Shown one piece after another: positions 1 to 12,233 of a DNA stretch of 64,000 nucleotides. The position numbers were made by a program, and so were the translations under genes. The stretch lies in contig NC_060899.1 in assembly GCF_014805685.1 (NCBI RefSeq), positions 12,067,954 to 12,131,953 on the forward strand. Direction: 5' to 3'. This DNA comes from Silurus meridionalis (Eukaryota; Chordata; Actinopteri; Siluriformes; Siluridae). The first letter of the stretch is position 1, and each line of letters opens with the position of its first letter. The notes under the pieces are model-generated. The model was not told where the DNA came from. It saw only the letters and a program-made list of their open reading frames with translations, and ran no database searches.

Positions 1-140
1 ATTTGTTTTCCATAACTGGTGACATAACATTTCTTCTTAATAGGCCTCTTGATTTAGTGTCCTTTGAAACGAGGCCAGTTTTCATCTTCTTCCAGGATTA
101 CACGCTTAAGTCACTGATATTCATGTATGGATGATCACAG

Positions 141-927
141 GTTTGATCTTAAGGCTCTGCCAGTGGACTTTGTGGAGTGTCTGATGCGTTTCCTGCCCAC
201 GGAGGCTGAGACTAAGCTGATGCGTCAGTATGAGAGGGAACGCAGGCCTCTTGAGCAGCTGGCTGAGGAAGACCGCTTCATGCTTCTCTTCAGCAAGATC
301 GAGCGCCTTACTCAGAGGATGAGCATCGTCACTTTCGTGGGGAACTTTAATGACAACATCAGCATGTTGACCCCGGTGAGTTAGCTTAGTAATGAAGGGC
401 GAAATCGTTTATATTCTAATTTTTTTTACATTTTTCTAAAACTTATAATACTACTTTCTACAATTACTAATGCTACTGATGTTGCTAATACTGATAACAC
501 CACTACTACTACACTTCTACTGACACTACTATTACTACTACTACTGATGCTGCTAATTCAAACACTATTACTACTAGTACTACTACAACACTTCTACTAC
601 TATTACTACTGATGCAGCTCATACCAACACTACTACTACCACTACCACCACTACTCTGCTACTGATGCTACTATTAATGATGCTAATACTGACACTACTA
701 CTACTTCTACTGGCTTTACTACTCTTGATACTGCTAATACCACTACTACTACTACTATGCTACTACTGATGCTACTACTGATGATGCTAATACAAACACT
801 ACTACTACTACTTCTACTAACACTACTACTACTATTGCTACACTGTTACTGACTCTACTACTACTATTACTACTGATGCTGCTAATACCGACACTACTAC
901 TACTACTACTGATGCTGCTAATACCGA

Positions 928-958
<31 letters not shown>

Positions 959-3900
959 GATGTTACTACTGATGATGCTAATACTGACACTACTACTAAT
1001 ACACCTACTTATTCTACTTATGAAGCTAATACACTGCTACTACTTATTCTGCTGATGCAGTAGTACTACTATTGCTTACTTGGCTGATGCTGCTATTATT
1101 AACTAAGTACTACTTTTAATGGGGATTAAAATGTTTACTAATTCTATTAAAACTAATACACTAATGCTACTACTTTCTACTATTACTAATATTACTCATG
1201 CTGCTAATACTAATAATAATACCACTACTAATACAACTATTACTAAAACTTACTCTACTAATAGCAACATTCTAACATTCATACAACTACTTTTACTACA
1301 ATTTCTACTCCTCTTTTTTTCTACCTTTGCTGTTACTATTAACACTAATACTTTGGTATTTCATATTATATCTACTATACTACTGTTACTACTACTAAGA
1401 ATACTATCAATATTAGTAACATCCATACTACTGCTACTACTACTAGCAATACTATTAATACTATTAACATCCATATTACTGCTACTTCTGCTACTTCTAC
1501 TAATACAACTAATACTACTATCAATACCATTAACATTTATACTGCATACATTCATACTACTGCTAGCATGTACACTACTATCAATACTATTAGCATCCAA
1601 ACTTCTAATAATAATAGTAATACTAACACTAATACTACTATCAATACTATTAACATTCCTACTCCTAATAATACTACTAACACTACTATCAATACTATTT
1701 ACATTCATACTACTAACACTAATATACTATCAATACTATTAACATTCATACTACTAATGCTAATACCGCTAACATTCATACTACTGTCTCTACTCCTTTT
1801 CCTACTAGCATAGTAATACCATAGCCACCATTATTATTACTTTTCCTCATTTCACAACTGTGATACTTTTGCTACTGTTGTAATGTAAAAACTGGTATTT
1901 CTGCTCCTACTAATACATTGCTTTTATTAGGTGATAATTTTACTAGTAAGATGATAGTAGAAAGAAAATATATAGAATGACAGTCTATCAGTGGATATCA
2001 TAATCTTTCTTTTCTACAGCAACTCAATGCCATCATTGCTGCTTCAGCCTCAGTGAAGTCTTCTCCAAAGCTAAAAAGAATGCTTGAGGTGGGGGATTTT
2101 CTGTCATGCATAATACTCCATTGAGCAAATCTATCTTAAATCTGTTATAAATCTGACACATTTTCTCCTATATTTTTACACAGATTATTTTGGCCTTGGG
2201 TAACTACATGAACAGTAGTAAAAGAGGCTCGGTCTATGGCTTCAAACTCCAAAGTTTAGATCTGGTATGATGAATGACACTGGGATTGTTTTGCTGTGTG
2301 AATCTAGTGTACATGTTTAGTCTTTCTATATTTTTTAACTGCTCTGTGTTTGTGTTGTCTTAGCTGCTAGACACAAAGTCTACTGATCGCAAGATGACCT
2401 TACTTCACTACATCGCTCTGATAGTGAAGGAGAAATACCCGGAGCTTGCGAACTTCTACAATGAATTGCACTTTGTGGACAAAGCCGCAGCAGGCAAGTA
2501 AACGCACACTGTTTTTATTACACTCGTGATGAAATTATAACTTTTAACTATTAGCATTTGGCACTTTTTGGTTGCTGATATGAGTTAGAATCCCCTTAAT
2601 GATATGTTTCTTGGGTAAAAAAAAAACAACAATTGTGATTCAAGCCCTTAGGCTTGATGAGCCCCACATTTATAGATGCACTGTTACCTAAGCAGTCATA
2701 AGAAATCAGAGCCATTACGTTAGAAAAATTGGTGTCAAAATGTTTTAAATCTAATTTGGTGAATATTGGTCCAAATTTGGAAAAGGGGTGGAACAGGGCA
2801 GTTAAGGGCAGTTAAGGATTTTTAACATGTCATTGTAACTATTAATGGTGATGTGAGCGTGAGGTTTTTTTTTATAGCCTCAGGTCATGATCTTGAAGCT
2901 GCCATTTAGTTTTTTTTGTCAGTGCACAAAGTCTCTGGCTGTGATACAGCCTCACTTCCTGTTTGGTGACTAGATTTGTCGGCCCATTACTGGCAAACCA
3001 TTTGATTAATTCACAAGTTGCTTTTACAATTTCTGTGAGGTTTAGATGATGTGAGGCAAAAAAGATAGAGGGACTCCAGCAATGACTGGCACATTTCAAA
3101 TGTTATGGCCACAAACATACTTCTGCTTAGGCCAAATTTGACCTACTAATGGCACGGGATTGTTGGCAGCACTTGCCCCAAATTTTGGAAAGATGTTCCT
3201 TGGAACCTTTCCAGCCAGTGTGCAAAATTTGACAACTTTTTACAAGACGGTTCTATGGGCTGCCATAGACAAACTATCCAGGTGGCGAAGAAAAATACAA
3301 AAAGGTAGAATAGAATAGGCACCTTCAGTGCTTGGCCCTGTAATGCTATTTGTTGTGTGTGCAGTGTCTCTGGAGAATGTGCTGCTGGATGTAAAGGAGC
3401 TGGGAAAAGGAATGGAACTGATCAGAAGAGAGTGCAGTCTGCATGATCATGCCGTCCTCAAGGGCTTCCTGCAAGCCAGTGACATGCAACTGGATAAGCT
3501 GCAGAAAGACTCTAAGACTGCTGAGGTAATATATGTTTCTGTTACGATCCTTGTGAGGACATAATTGTTAGTTCAGTGCTACGCTAAACCAAACCTTAAC
3601 CTCAGTAACTCAAAAAATGTTAAGGATCAAAGTATTTTTCCGAAAGGGAGGACTAGCCAAAAAAGAATTAACCAAAAATGCCCAGAATTAAAAAAAATAT
3701 GAAATATTCCTGTCATGATGTCCATGTCGACCCACCAAGATATAAAAACATGCAATTACTTAAGAATTCGGCTTTCTGAACGATTTCTGAATCTTGCTCC
3801 AAACAACTCTACTGCTGTGCTACAGAACAAATATCATATTTTTTTATGTTGTACTCTTTTCCTTCAACCTTTATACAGGAGGCTTTTAACACTGTGGTGA

Positions 3901-6900
3901 TGTACTTTGGCGAGAGCCCCAAGACAACTCCTCCGTCGGTGTTCTTTCCCGTGTTTGTGCGTTTCATCAAAGCTTACAAAGTACGCTCAGCATTTTTTTT
4001 TTTTACACACACATGCACAAAGACACGCAAACACAGCATATACTTTTATACAGGAATTATTATTAGTTATGCAGCGGATTAAGAACAAGGAAACACCTGC
4101 TGTTCTTTATCTAAAAGCATCAGATGAGTGATAGAAACTCCTGGAAGTTTTAACCCCTAATCATGTTCTAGTCGTGAGTGTCCATTCATCGTGTAGCGTA
4201 GAGAGATAGTTGTGAGGGTGCGAGAAGGAGAGGGGGAACGACAGATGAATAACAGGAAGATGCAGCTGGGTTTAGTTTAAAAAGCACTGGCTGTGTTTAG
4301 GCTGGACTCGAGCACTCTCTGCTCTGACCCGGACACACACTCATACACACGCCTGTTCCTCACATTGTCCTTCACATGGATTTATCGACCTGCGTGAGGA
4401 AACGGACAGGCAGCCTCAGGGGCTGTGTGTGTGTGTGTGAGTGTGTGTGAGTGTGTGTAATTAGAAGCACATTTACAAAATTCAGGTTTTTCTTTTTTGG
4501 AATATCCGTGGAGACTGTAACGTAAAGTAAACTGTTTAAACCGGACTTCTGTAACAATGTTTATGTGTGTGTGTGTGTGTGTGCGTGTTTTCAGGATGCT
4601 GTTGACGAAAACGAACAGAGGAAGAAACAGGAGGAAGCTATGAGGGAGAAACTGCTTGCTCAGGAGGCCAAACAGCATGACCCCAAGGTATGACATGCTA
4701 ACTTTCATCAAGTGGAACACACACAGACACACACACATAAATATATATAGGAAATTGAACCACACTTTAGCCTTTGCCTCTGTTTCTGCTTATTTTCTTC
4801 TTACCATGCCTTCAGGCTTTTACAGTGGCCCCATATTGTGGCCTGCGGAACAAGGCGTTGCAACATTTATCTCGTAACTGAGTTATGATTTCCATCATTT
4901 TTTCCAGAGTCATTGTGATGACATTCCCTGAAGCTCTTGTTCTGTTTTTACTTGATTGCATTGCTGCCACATGGTGAACATGATGTTCCTAAAAGTTTGG
5001 GCTGCTGTATCATTGACTTTGTAGAAAACGAGTACGGTCTGTTCGCTACAGGTGCAATCTCAGAAGAAGAGGCAGCAGCAGCACGAGCTAATCGCCGAGC
5101 TGAGACGGCGCCAGGCCAAAGACCACCGCCCCGTCTACGAGGGCAAAGACGGCACCATTGAGGACATCATCACAGGTGGGAAACATAGGACTAGAAACCC
5201 CATCATTCCGAGCTCTAGGATCACCGTGGTGGTGCTGGGCTCCTCAGAGCGGCAGTGCACCGTCTGTTATGCTACACAGTGTCCCCTACGGCCAAGCGAA
5301 CAGTAGTGACACTGATACACTATGATTTGGGATCATATCTGTTCTCAGGGAACAAATAGAGATGCAATTTAAGACAGAACATTCTCCTGTCACTGCGATC
5401 AAAAGGGAAGAATTTATCCCAGCTAATGTTTTTGTTTAGTTTTAACCAGGCTAACAAGTGTTTTGTCTGTGTCTCTTGTTACTACCTACTGGGATTTAAA
5501 CATTTACTAAAAGGCGGTGGTAAAACAGAGAGCATTCCCAGACACAAATTTAATTAATGCTACAGACACACAAGCTAATTTAAATCTCAGTGCCATTCAT
5601 TACCACTAAGATGGCTTTTCTAACTATGATGGTCAATGCTAGGTGCAATTCCCTACTAAAATGTACCTTTTTTTATTTAGTACCCAACAAAGCTAAGAAA
5701 AAAACGTAGATTTTTTTTTTTTTGAGTTTTAAGTACACTATATTGACAAAAGTATTGGGATACCAGATTTTTGCAATTCTCCCACAAAGCTGGAGGCACA
5801 CAATTGTATAGGATGTCTTCAGATGAGGTAGCGATCACCCAAACCTGTTCCAGCATGACATGGGAATATGTTAGACATGGGTATTAATTGTATTCTTGAG
5901 TGAACATTTTGACGAATTGAAATGCAGACTGAACTCGAGGATTCTACAAAAGGTCGACTAAATTTGGAATATGATGTTCAAAAAGCACAAACGAATCTAA
6001 TAATAAGGTGTCCACAAACTTTTGTCCATTTAGTGTTGCTAAATAGCTAATCCATTAAGTGGCTGGCATGCTCAGTGCCCACATTTTTCAGTTGCCTTCC
6101 TATTTTGAAACCGGAAATTCGGGGTAGAATCACCATGCACATGACCAGGGATGGGCAGTATTTATGGTACATGTATTTTAAATACGTATGATTTCATATA
6201 TTATACATATTATATTTATGTTTAACAGTCAAATGATTAATTATTTAGAAACTAGTTGCTATTAAAACAAGTGCCATCAGTTGTTTTCTTACGAATGACT
6301 TGTTTATCATTGAGTTGCTGATGTAAAGTAGTTCATTTGCAAACAGTTTATTTTGATACACTTAAAATTTAAGTATTTCGTATTTTTTATTCAAAATACA
6401 TTTTGATGTATCTTTGGCCAACCTTGCACGTCACTGTCATTCCCGAAATCCATTGAAAAAATTAGATAAAGGCTAAACACCTATAAAAAATAAAAAAGCA
6501 GATGTGTTTAAAAGCCTTTTTTATCTTACATTATAAATGTGTAGCAGCCAATGAAACCTCAACTACACAAGTTGTTATAGGAAGATAAAATACGGTGGTG
6601 GTATGATACGGTCCAGTGTGAAGTAGATTTTCCACCACTCTGAAAATTATTATCCAATAACGACGCATCCCATAATATTTTATACCTCAACAATATGCCA
6701 ATCATTACAGTTTTTCAGTAGTTTAAGAATGTAACATTGCGATTGTGGCAATCGGTGGCATTCCAATCCAGGGTAAATTGTTACTATAGAAACCATTACC
6801 ACATAATGAACACATGCAATTTAAATTCAGAAAATTAAAAACCACCAACACTTTCTGTCCATTTAACTGGGAAATCAACAGTGCTGTTGTATAGTGTCAA

Positions 6901-7161
6901 TCGATGCTTCACTGGATGAACATTAACTCCTAGTAGACATATTATTGAGCATGTCTATTATTGAACGAGAAAAGTTTGTATACAAGGAGAAGGTATCGCT
7001 CCCTTTCGAAACACATGGTCATGAATCAGCTAGAACATTGTTCTTATAACCCCCCTTCTCTCCCATCAGTGCTAAAGAGTGTGCCGTTTACAGCGCGTAC
7101 AGCCAAGCGGGGCTCGCGCTTCTTCTGTGACACCAACCTGTACGATGAGTCCAACTGCTAG
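141..7161 (+). CDS. fmnl3: Formin-like protein 3, C-terminal part (FH2 end and DAD), 9 exons, 5' incomplete
   Basis: Diaphanous-related formin that nucleates and elongates actin filaments at the cell cortex. Coding exons: 141-375, 2020-2088, 2184-2264, 2364-2493, 3365-3525, 3879-3980, 4595-4687, 5052-5175 and 7070-7161 (TAG stop 7159-7161); phases agree throughout. The joined protein matches vertebrate FMNL3: FH2 pieces such as [63 protein letters not shown] and [18 protein letters not shown]. These are followed by the FH2-end coiled coil ([20 protein letters not shown]) and the autoinhibitory DAD (GTIEDIIT). The last exon continues [19 protein letters not shown] and ends DESNC, like a human FMNL3 isoform. 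The start codon, GBD/DID, FH1 and first part of FH2 lie left of the window. The intron after 2493 has a GC donor. Alternative last exons are listed separately. FMNL1 or FMNL2 is less likely, because residue-level similarity is closest to FMNL3 as I know it. Confidence 0.95.
440..1830. repeat. Degenerate CTA/TAC triplet array in fmnl3 intron
   Basis: About 1.4 kb built from imperfect ACT/CTA triplets, with interspersed GATGCTGCTAATAC-type units. The section 860-960 repeats a GATGCTGCTAATACCGACAC unit. From about 1360 to 1770 a longer unit (CTATCAATACTATTAACAT plus variable ACTACT) recurs. The long apparent reading frames here (Leu/Ile-rich or Thr/Asn-rich) follow from the triplet period and are not genes. 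Confidence 0.9.
2494..3364. other. fmnl3 intron with GC donor, no other feature
   Basis: The intron starts GCAAGT after CAG and ends GTGTGTGCAG. The middle is AT-rich with short A-runs. I see no exon, RNA gene or recognisable element inside it. Confidence 0.7.
3981..4594. other. fmnl3 intron with CA/GT tracts
   Basis: Contains short CA and GT dinucleotide tracts (4326-4352, 4424-4459, 4563-4585), the last lying directly before the acceptor at 4594. Nothing else is recognisable. Confidence 0.7.
5737..6037. mobile_element. Tc1-like MITE, family A, copy 1
   Basis: About 300 bp with mirrored ends: left TATTGACAAAAGTATTGGGA, right GTGTCCACAAACTTTTGTCC followed by ATTTAGTG. The interior carries GGAGGCACACAATTGTATAGG and CCAAACCTGTTCCAGCATGA, which recur in the other copies in this window. 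It has no coding capacity. It lies in the fmnl3 intron 5176-7069. Confidence 0.8.
6145..6430. mobile_element. Probable hAT-type MITE relic
   Basis: Begins AGGGATGGGCAGTATTTATG and ends with ATTCAAAATACATTTTGATG...GGCCAACCTTG. The two ends contain related inverted TATTTTAAATAC / GTATTT motifs, as in common fish hAT-derived MITEs. Assignment is from memory of such ends, so confidence is moderate. Confidence 0.5.
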
Positions 7162-7515
7162 CCCCTACCTAAACTCTCTCCCAAAATCTGTCCCTAATTC
7201 AGCAGGTTGTTTAATTCTTTTTTTTTTTTTTTACTCTCTTCCCTAAAAAAAAAAAAAGAAATGCATGCCAAGGGACACATGCATGAGCCTCCTGTATCTC
7301 CACAGAGCACCAGCAACCACTTCTTTACTAATCCTTGGTCTTTAGGGATGAAAAGGTGATGGGCTGGGATCATTTGTATGGATGATGAAGAAACTGATCC
7401 CAGGCCATCCCTCCGAACCAAGCTTTCCATCCTTTGTTTTCAACTGGTGCTGCTTTTGCACCTGGTGTGTTTACTATGCAACATGAGCAGCATTGTTCTA
7501 TTAAATATATCAAAT

Positions 7516-7521
7516 AATAAA
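7516..7521 (+). promoter_or_regulatory. Candidate proximal fmnl3 poly(A) signal
   Basis: AATAAA on the plus strand, 355 nt after the TAG at 7159-7161. It would serve the transcript ending in DESNC. It stands alone in the stretch 7162-8210, which otherwise looks like 3' UTR or intron sequence with T- and A-runs. Confidence 0.45.
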
Positions 7522-8210
7522 CAGAGAAATCTGGGTCAGAGATTAATCTCAAGACCATGCAGACGCTCTCATTTTTCCCCTATAAAACGTTGCGCTGTTG
7601 CACAAACTTACATTGAAAAGTAGCCACTAGTCTGGAACATCTGGAAAAATCAGAAAAAAAAAAATTGTATGCAAATTTGTTATATGGCTATTGCGGTTGA
7701 CATTGGTAGATCGTTACACATTATACATTAATATTTAAAACTTTCCAGACGTTTGGTGAGCTGAATAAATGTAGAATATGTTGCAGCTGCCATTATGTAC
7801 CAGTGCAAATTTGCCAATGTTGTTCCAAAACTGGTGTGAGTCACCTCTGAGACAACAGAAACCGCTATAAATGTTTTGTATCTGTGAAACATTTGGATGG
7901 AAAGCTATGACGTATACTGTACATGAGAAGGGAAACTGGGATTTATCAGACCAGCAAAGCCTTTCCAAAAGGACTCTGGCAAACAGACTGAAGCGCTGGA
8001 TTTGTTTTAGAAACGATAAATGAATTTACTCATTCAGAAATTTCACATGTAGATAATAAAATACCAAATCATGGAATCTAGTGCTACAGTCGGTGGTCAG
8101 TTGTGCGGCTTGGGCAGCTGTCCGTACAGTGTCCCTTCTCCCAGCATGCTAATAACATTTTCTCTCTTCTTTCCCATCTCACTAATGATTTCCTCCTACG
8201 TTTCCAACAG

Positions 8211-8256
8211 AGCAGAGGACCGAGCTGAGTAAATACGGGCCTTTACTAGACGGAGG
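8211..8256 (+). CDS. fmnl3: Candidate alternative fmnl3 cassette exon (46 nt)
   Basis: A pyrimidine-rich tract ending AACAG precedes this segment, and GTAAGA follows it. Entered in the phase left by the exon ending at 5175, it reads EQRTELSKYGPLLDGG with no stop. It then joins the acceptor at 10101 in a second frame, which terminates at 10129-10131 (SPKPAVPAS then stop). The splice signals and the open frame are seen in the sequence. Use in transcripts is inferred. It would replace the basic part of the DAD tail with a short neutral tail. Confidence 0.5.
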
Positions 8257-8900
8257 GTAAGAAGGGCAGCACAACATCCAGCTTCATTAGGCTTTGCAGC
8301 TGGTTAAATGTGCTTGATATTTGCAAAGGCCTTTTTTTTAATGCTTGAATATTTTGTGAGGTTGCTTTGTATGTCGCTAAAGATTACCTTCTTGTATTGC
8401 TCTGGAATCGTTGAGCACACAAGCTGGAAGTCCCACTGAAAGTCAGAATCAGATTTTTTGCCAGGAACCCTTCTGCGGATCCAAGGAGCTAGAAGCCATT
8501 TCAAACGTTGGTGAAATTGGAACGAGAAAAAAAGGACCTCAGTATAGAAAGCTAAGCCTGGTCATGTTCTGTCCCTGTTGCATGGAACACTAACGCGTCT
8601 GCTGTGTGTCACTGCTTATGATTATGGCTTGCATGCAACGTTCTGGTGTTCAGCAAGTTCTGCACATGCCTTCAATTATATGTTAAAAAAAAAAATGCTG
8701 ATTCGTATCATTGAGATGTTTGAAAAGTCTCAAAGAGTTTGCTGATCACTTGGACATGGTCCACTGCAGTATTGTTTAACTGTGTATTTTTGTCCTGTTA
8801 CAGTTCATTTGATAAAATTGTAATTTTAATGCAGTGTCTTATTGTTTCAGAATATCAGAAATGCTTTAAATATAAAACTAGTTCCCATAAAACCATATCA

Positions 8901-8904
<4 letters not shown>

Positions 8905-8966
<62 letters not shown>
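8905..8966. repeat. (AT)n microsatellite
   Basis: Uninterrupted TA repeat of about 60 bp in the interval between the two downstream fmnl3 exons. The surrounding sequence (8257-10100) is AT-rich and otherwise holds one MITE. Confidence 0.95.
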
Positions 8967-8970
<4 letters not shown>

Positions 8971-9647
8971 TATAAATCTAATTAATTTGTAGTTTAAAAA
9001 GATACAATTTGACAATTATGTCCTGTTTTTTCGTGATCACAGCTGTACTGTACATTCGTTCTTTGAATATTCGCTCCTTTTTTCCATGCACATGAAGTAA
9101 ATATGACGTAAAAACAAACAAAAAAAATGCAGCTTGTAATGTAGTCGAGAAACCTGGAATCTTTATTATTAATTAAATATCTCCATGTGACCCTGTGGAA
9201 CTGTTACTATAGCAATAACGGATACAATGGGCATTACTGTACTTAATACTAAATTATTCCAATATATTCTAAATATAATCTTAATATAACATTATTCAAA
9301 AATATTCTAAATTTAATGTTATATTAAGATTTTAGAATTTAGAATTTTAGATTGTCAGAGCTGCTGTAAGAAAAATAATCATCATCCACACCTTTCTATG
9401 AGATTTCGGAATTCAACAACGCCAAGTCCTAAAATTTCTTTATTGCTGACTAACATTATAAGGGTGATTTTTTATTTTTTTTTTATAATTTGTACTGTAT
9501 GTATTAATGTTTGTCATCAGTAAAGTAATAGGACTTTCTACCATTACGTTGTTAAATAATAATTTTGAGCTTTATGATTGTCACCCAAAAAAAAAGAACA
9601 ATACAATTATAATTACAGTAAATAATTATTATAGTGTTACATGTTGA

Positions 9648-10004
9648 TACATTATATGGGCAAAAGTATTGGGACACCAGACTGCGCCCCCATTTTCCCT
9701 TCATTCGAACTAGGAGACCCAAACCTGTTCCAACATGACAATGCCCCATGTGCACAAAGCCAGCTCCATGAAGCTTATTTGGGTTGGGGTGGAAGATCTT
9801 GTGTTAGCTGCTATAGAGCTTTAACCTCAACCCTACTGAGTACCTGAATACTAATCTCCACAATCATACTCCAAACTCTAGTGGAACATCTTCCCAGAAG
9901 AGTGGAGGTTTACTATAAGCACAAATGGGGCATGTGGAATGGAATGTTTAGAACGCACAAACGAATCTTATGGTCTGGTGTCCACAAACATTTGTCCATA
10001 TACC
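9648..10004. mobile_element. Tc1-like MITE, family A, copy 2
   Basis: Left end TTATATGGGCAAAAGTATTG, right end GTGTCCACAAACATTTGTCC plus ATATA. The interior has CCAAACCTGTTCCAACATGA and GGAACATCTTCCCAGAAGAG. It is the best-preserved copy in the window, with both ends, and lies just upstream of the alternative fmnl3 exon at 10101. Confidence 0.85.
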
Positions 10005-10100
10005 ATTAGTGTAATTCTAAAGCCAGTTCGATGCTAGGTTTTGTTTTCCTCTTAACCGGAGTGTTTCCCTGCTCTAACTGTGTTCCTTCCCCACCCGCAG

Positions 10101-10165
10101 ATCTCCGAAGCCAGCCGTTCCTGCGAGCTGACGCGGTGATCCGAAACGGGTGGAAGCGACCCTAA
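10101..10165 (+). CDS. fmnl3: Alternative last coding exon of fmnl3
   Basis: Preceded by a good acceptor (CCACCCGCAG). Joined directly to the exon ending at 5175, it reads DLRSQPFLRAD and ends GWKRP with TAA at 10163-10165. This resembles the DLRNQPYIRAD tail that I know from alternative C-termini of FMNL-family formins, so it is probably a genuine alternative end following the DAD core. If the 46-nt exon at 8211-8256 is included first, the same DNA is read in another frame and stops at 10129-10131. The downstream sequence to about 11.6 kb would be its 3' UTR. Confidence 0.75.
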
Positions 10166-10948
10166 AGACCCTCCCTGACCCCTGTCTCTCTCCACCCCCC
10201 TGCGCTTATCTCCCTGCACCTCACAGTGACGGAGCGTAGGCCAAAACCAAATCAAGCGCCATTCATGTTTATAAGTGGGTGGTCGAGTCCTTTATTTATT
10301 TACGGAAGAGTCTCCGTTATTCTCCCTGTCTCTCAACAAAAGCACAGATGTTCAAAGTTCCCACCCTTTTCCTTCACTCTCACATGTATCAAAACCCATG
10401 CGAAAGCATCGGTGTGTATGTGTGGCCTTCCTGAGGGGGGAAGGGAGAGGAAAAGACGTTTCCTGGAGAACAGTGTGTGTGTGTGTGGGTGAGAGCAGAC
10501 ACTTACGTCCACACTGCCAGCACAACAAGTCACTTGTGCAATCTATAAACAAAACTCTTGCTTATGAAGAGATATGACCCACATCACCTACACCCACAAA
10601 AACCTTCATTTCTTACTTTATTCCCCCCCAGATATTTACAACAGCATGAGAGACCAAACATATTAAACACATCCCTATTTTCTTTAAAGTGCCTTAAAAA
10701 AAAACAAAAAAAACCCCTATTATTTGCTCTTATATTTAGCCAATACAAATGCCAGACTCTTTTGTACTGATCCTTTTTTTGTTATTGTATAACATTTATT
10801 GAAATACTGTAAATAGACCAGAAATCGCAGTGCTTCACATTGCGGATTTTCAAGGAGAGAGCTTTGCTATTCGGGATGTGCCTTGCATAGTTAATACTAA
10901 GCTAACAATTGTTCTATCTGACTGTATATAATGGTTTTAATGATAATG

Positions 10949-10949
<1 letters not shown>

Positions 10950-11010
<61 letters not shown>
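10950..11010. repeat. (AT)n microsatellite
   Basis: Pure AT repeat of about 60 bp inside the probable distal fmnl3 3' UTR. A second long AT tract follows the same gene at 8905-8966. Confidence 0.95.
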
Positions 11011-11014
<4 letters not shown>

Positions 11015-11581
11015 TTTTGCTCATGAAAGCACTAATGTGCTCTGGAAGGCACCTGGATTGAAACTGCGGGTTGCATGTGGTTATTTTTGTACAAAAAAAA
11101 AAAAAGAATTAATATGTAAAAGTATGCCGGTGGTGCCAATATTAATGGTTCAACCATAACAGTCGGAATTTTTTGGAATCTGGATGTGCTTCGTGGATAA
11201 ACCCCAACGCCATGAAGGATATACTGCGTTTAATCTGATTTGTAGGACGATTTTGTAATATTCTGTATTTGGGATTTGTGAGGAGAATGGCTTCTTTTTT
11301 TTTGCACTAGCCAGTCCCCATGATATGGGGGGATAAAACCGGTAATATTAATACACTACATTACTGCCATTTAGAGGTGTGACTGAAACATGAGCAACAC
11401 TAGGCCTTGTGCTTTGGGTCTCTATAAATATTTTATTTTATTTTTTACTCAGAAAACATTTTATGTAAGAAGTGCTGAATGTATAGCCATGTCCTCTCTC
11501 TCTCTCTCCCTCTCTCTCTCTATTAAGGAATACAGCATCACTGTATCAGTTTTAACCCTTCCATTTGTCATCGGAAGCACA

Positions 11582-11587
11582 AATAAA
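11582..11587 (+). promoter_or_regulatory. Candidate distal fmnl3 poly(A) signal
   Basis: AATAAA followed within 10 nt by a GT-rich TTGTTCC stretch. It lies 1.4 kb after the alternative stop at 10163-10165. No other gene is visible between 10166 and here, so this region is best read as a long 3' UTR. Confidence 0.5.
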
Positions 11588-11904
11588 AGTTGTTCCTGAT
11601 TATTTCATGCAATTCCTTTTTGCCTATGGGAAATGATTAAAGAAGCAGTTTTGTAAGGTTTGGAGCCCTCTGCTGGTTGTAAAAAATATCTCGTGTTTGC
11701 GTTCAAATTACAGAATACATGGGGGGAAAAAAGACTTTAAAAAGAAAGAACAAAAAACGACATTGTGTCAAAGTATGGTATGCGCTGGTGTGAGAAACGG
11801 TCAAATAATTGTACTACTTTTGAGTTTCTAAATGAATTCAGAAGCATTTAGATCATATAATTTAGACATATAGTATTAGCATTGAGAAAACAAATGCACC
11901 TGAG

Positions 11905-12233
11905 GAATGTTTGTGGACACGTGACCATTACATTTGCATGTTCTTTTTGAACAACATTTAGTTTAATTTGTTGTTATAATAACCTCCACTCTTCTGGGAA
12001 GATGCTCCACTAGATTTTGGATTCACATTCATCTCAAAGGTATTCAATAGGGTTGAGGTTAAATCTTAAGATCTTTCACTCCAACCCATGTAAAAGCTCA
12101 TTCATGGAGCAGTCGTTGTGCATAGTCACGCTGGAACAGGTTTGAGTCTCAGCTCAAGTGATGGGAATATTTAATGCTGTCGCATTCAAAGACATCCTGT
12201 ACAATTTAGGGAAGAACCACAATGGGGAAAGTG
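11905..12233. mobile_element. Tc1-like MITE, family A, copy 3 (reverse, one end lost)
   Basis: Starts with TGTTTGTGGACACGTGACCA, the reverse of the family's right end. It carries CTTCTGGGAAGATGCTCCAC and TGGAACAGGTTTGAGTCTC. The outer family end is missing on the right. It lies between the two convergent genes. Confidence 0.7.

Noticed and set aside
1119..1742. 207-codon plus-strand open frame rich in Leu, Ile and Thr
   Set aside because: It lies inside the triplet array; the period of three removes stops. No domain, and the antisense frame is equally open.
4382..4765. 127-codon minus-strand open frame
   Set aside because: Spans a real fmnl3 exon in antisense plus CA/GT tracts; composition explains it.
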